Shown one piece after another: positions 62,225-64,000 of a DNA stretch of 64,000 bases. The translations under genes were made by a program, and so were the position numbers. The notes under the pieces are model-generated. The model saw nothing but the letters and a program-made list of their open reading frames with translations. It had not been told where the DNA came from and made no database searches. The first letter of the stretch is position 1. Each line of letters opens with the position of its first letter. Source of the DNA: SZUA-309 sp965233675. Lineage in GTDB: Bacteria > Pseudomonadota > Gammaproteobacteria > Pseudomonadales > Azotimanducaceae. The stretch covers positions 1,364,001 to 1,428,000 of the forward strand of contig OZ247498.1 in the NCBI GenBank assembly GCA_965233675.1, in the 5' to 3' direction.

Positions 62225-63221
62225 GGAGTGCCAGTTCCTTTAATGCCTGTTCCAGATGAGCCTCACCTGTGGCAGGTGGAATTCTCGCGCTGCCGAGGTC
62301 CATGCCGAACTCCCGCTCCTCACGGGTGGCCTTGAGCGCGAGGCCTGTCAGCCGACTGATCTTCTCCTCCAGATCCCCTTCCACACTTTCCAGAGACAGC
62401 CAGAGTCGAGGCTCAACATAGCTCGCATACTCCTTCACCATCAGGTCGTCGGAACGGGCATAGGAACGCCAGATGATGTTGCGGATGGGATCGCCGGGAC
62501 GATAGGCCTTGATGTCGTTGAAGTCGTCGCTGCCGAGCGGATCAATGAGCTGGCCCTCGTCCCGATGTCCCGTCACAGCGCGTGGGTAATCGCCGAAGAT
62601 CGGCTTGGGATAAACAAGTGCGCGCACATCCAGATCGACCCATGTCCAGGCCCTCAGCAGACCGAGGGGGAAATAGGTTTCCACGAGCAACCGGCCGGGA
62701 TCGAAGTAGCCTCTGGCAGGCGCCCGCACGTAGAGCTTCACCACATCGGATGCCTGATCTGAGATTTCCGCCCAGCGCATGATGCCTTCCGGCCAGCCGA
62801 GCTGAATGCCCTCACGCACCCTGCCTTCCGGACGGGTGACCCGGATCGAAATCTCCACATCCTCGCCGACAAAGCCCGGCCGCGCGCCGGACAGCTCCAG
62901 CGTCAGACCGGAAAGATTCCGGAACGTATAGAGAATCGTGACGAGAAACAGACTGCCGAGCAGAAAGGCAACGCCATAGACCAGGCTTGCCTGATAGTTG
63001 ATCGCACCAAGAATCAACAAGGCGATCAACGCGCCGAAAACAAATCCCGTTCTGGTCGGAAAGATGAAGACGTTCTTCTGGGAAAGCGTGATCCGGTCTT
63101 TCGGCGGTATGCGCCGGTCGAGCCAGCGGCTGAAGCGCTTGCCGATGAAGAGCTCTCTGCCGGGATTGTGATTGCCAGCATCGGTGGTCGCGGGATTGCC
63201 GGTCAGCGGGAGATCGGCCAT
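62211..63221 (-). CDS. DUF58 domain protein
   Basis: A 336-residue membrane protein with two N-terminal helices (FVFGALIALLILGAINY and LVYGVAFLLGSLFLVTILY, about 55-95) and a von Willebrand-A-like C-terminal domain with the DUF58 signature GSDDFNDIKAYRPGDPIRNIIWRSYARSDDLMVKEY. It acts with the adjacent MoxR ATPase, probably in metal or cofactor insertion or complex assembly, but the target is unknown. The ATG at 63221 was chosen because conservation begins there; the frame further upstream overlaps the moxR end. Confidence 0.88.
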   Translation of the reverse strand: MADLPLTGNPATTDAGNHNPGRELFIGKRFSRWLDRRIPPKDRITLSQKNVFIFPTRTGFVFGALIALLILGAINYQASLVYGVAFLLGSLFLVTILYTFRNLSGLTLELSGARPGFVGEDVEISIRVTRPEGRVREGIQLGWPEGIMRWAEISDQASDVVKLYVRAPARGYFDPGRLLVETYFPLGLLRAWTWVDLDVRALVYPKPIFGDYPRAVTGHRDEGQLIDPLGSDDFNDIKAYRPGDPIRNIIWRSYARSDDLMVKEYASYVEPRLWLSLESVEGDLEEKISRLTGLALKATREEREFGMDLGSARIPPATGEAHLEQALKELALHGLR

Positions 63222-63255
63222 GTCTGTTTCGGTCAGCTGGTGTTCCCGGGAACGC

Positions 63256-64000
63256 TCAGCCGACGACGTCCACACTGGTGAGGAGTTTCTGGGCCAGGGC
63301 GCCGCCACCATGCCCGGTATAATCGGCAGCCTCACGCAGCCGGTGCTCCACCACCCCGGGCAGCACGGCCTGCACGTCTTCCGGAACCACATGGGTCCGA
63401 TCCTGCAGCAGCGCCCAGGCTTTGGCGCTCTGCAGCAGTGCCAGGCTGCCGCGGGGCGAGAGCCCGAACGCGAAATCAGATCCGCGGCGGGAGTAGCCGA
63501 CCAGGCGCTGAATGTATTCGATGAGCGGATCGCTCACCTTGATCTCGTCCACCTGCGCCTGCAGTTCAGCGAGGGTCTCCAGATCAATGACCGGTTCGAT
63601 CATCGCCAGGTTCTGTCGGCGGTCGCCCCCTTTCAGCAGTTCCCGTTCCGCATCCGGATCCGGATAACCGAGTTCGATACGCATGAGAAAACGGTCGAGC
63701 TGGGATTCGGGCAATGGAAAGGTCCCGGCCTGAGTGGACGGGTTCTGAGTCGCAATGACGAAAAACGGCTCCGGTAACGGCCGCGTCTCACCTTCTACGG
63801 TGACCTGACGCTCTTCCATGGCCTCTAGGAGCGCGCTCTGGCTTTTCGGTGTCGCCCGGTTGATTTCGTCGGCCAGCACCACCTGGGCGAACAGCGGCCC
63901 TTCGATGAATCTGAATTCAGCGTTGTCACGATCGAAGATCGAGGTGCCGATGACGTCGGCAGGCAGTACGTCGGAGGTGAACTGGATCCGGTTGTAGGAC
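63256..64000 (-). CDS. MoxR-family AAA+ ATPase (partial, N-terminus off window)
   Basis: The C-terminal 247 codons are visible; the 5' end lies past base 64000. Features are IQFTSDVLPADVIGTSIFD, Walker B VVLADEINRATPKSQSALLEAMEERQVTVEG, sensor-1 FFVIATQNPSTQAGTFPLPESQLDRFLMRIELGYPD, and sensor-2 GLSPRGSLALLQSAKAWAL. Walker A must lie outside. It is followed after 34 bases by the DUF58 gene, making the MoxR-DUF58-TgpA cluster. Confidence 0.95.
   Translation of the reverse strand, partial: SYNRIQFTSDVLPADVIGTSIFDRDNAEFRFIEGPLFAQVVLADEINRATPKSQSALLEAMEERQVTVEGETRPLPEPFFVIATQNPSTQAGTFPLPESQLDRFLMRIELGYPDPDAERELLKGGDRRQNLAMIEPVIDLETLAELQAQVDEIKVSDPLIEYIQRLVGYSRRGSDFAFGLSPRGSLALLQSAKAWALLQDRTHVVPEDVQAVLPGVVEHRLREAADYTGHGGGALAQKLLTSVDVVG

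Overview
The window is a dense, about 60% GC chromosomal segment from a gammaproteobacterium. Gene order is close to that of Pseudomonas and related marine genera: rarA-lolA-ftsK against aat-bpt-infA and clpA-clpS-cspD; mnmA-hflD-purB; thrH-cysB; tig-clpP-clpX-lon-hupB-ppiD next to a tRNA array and folD. About 62 protein genes and three tRNAs fill almost all of it. I see no insertion sequence, prophage, CRISPR array or rRNA. Both ends cut a gene (rarA on the left, a MoxR ATPase on the right).

Layout. 0-9.3 kb: DNA translocation (FtsK), lipoprotein sorting (LolA) and a complete N-degron machine (Aat, Bpt, ClpS, ClpA), with IF-1 and a CspD-like protein. 9.3-16.5 kb: molybdopterin genes moaC-moaD-moaE, then mnmA-hflD-purB, a GNAT fusion protein, thrH and cysB. 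16.7-21.8 kb: an ECF sigma / anti-sigma / DUF4097 three-gene unit with start-stop overlaps, a 5'-nucleotidase, and small proteins (YdcH-like, membrane J-domain, PilZ, TerB-like, a 36-residue membrane peptide). 21.9-27.7 kb: an AddB-like nuclease and an AddA/RecB-like helicase-nuclease pair. 27.7-37.2 kb: an aromatic-amino-acid attenuator and DAHP synthase, nfuA with an IscR-type site, metH, cysI-DUF934 and a CPA2 antiporter. 37.2-46.2 kb: acuI, sohB, an SCP2 protein, nudC, nhaB, dnaQ-rnhA, a methyltransferase and mltD. 46.2-55 kb: the protein-quality-control cluster. 55.1-64 kb: a Baeyer-Villiger monooxygenase lying between tig and the tRNA array, tRNA-His/Arg/Pro, folD-lpxH, miaE with a DUF1289 gene, and the TgpA-DUF58-MoxR cluster.

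The most interesting element is the leader at 27721-27934 ahead of the DAHP synthase gene. It has a promoter, a roughly 28-codon ORF with tandem Trp-Trp, Tyr-Tyr and Phe-Phe codons in one eight-codon block, mutually exclusive hairpins and a strong intrinsic terminator. It looks like a ribosome-mediated attenuator reading all three aromatic amino acids at the entry step of their common pathway. A second theme is short tandem duplications (11-21 bp) at gene ends: clpS, the lon-clpX gap, the monooxygenase stop codon and the DUF1289/miaE junction. All functions are assigned by reading the translated sequence; no database search was run.
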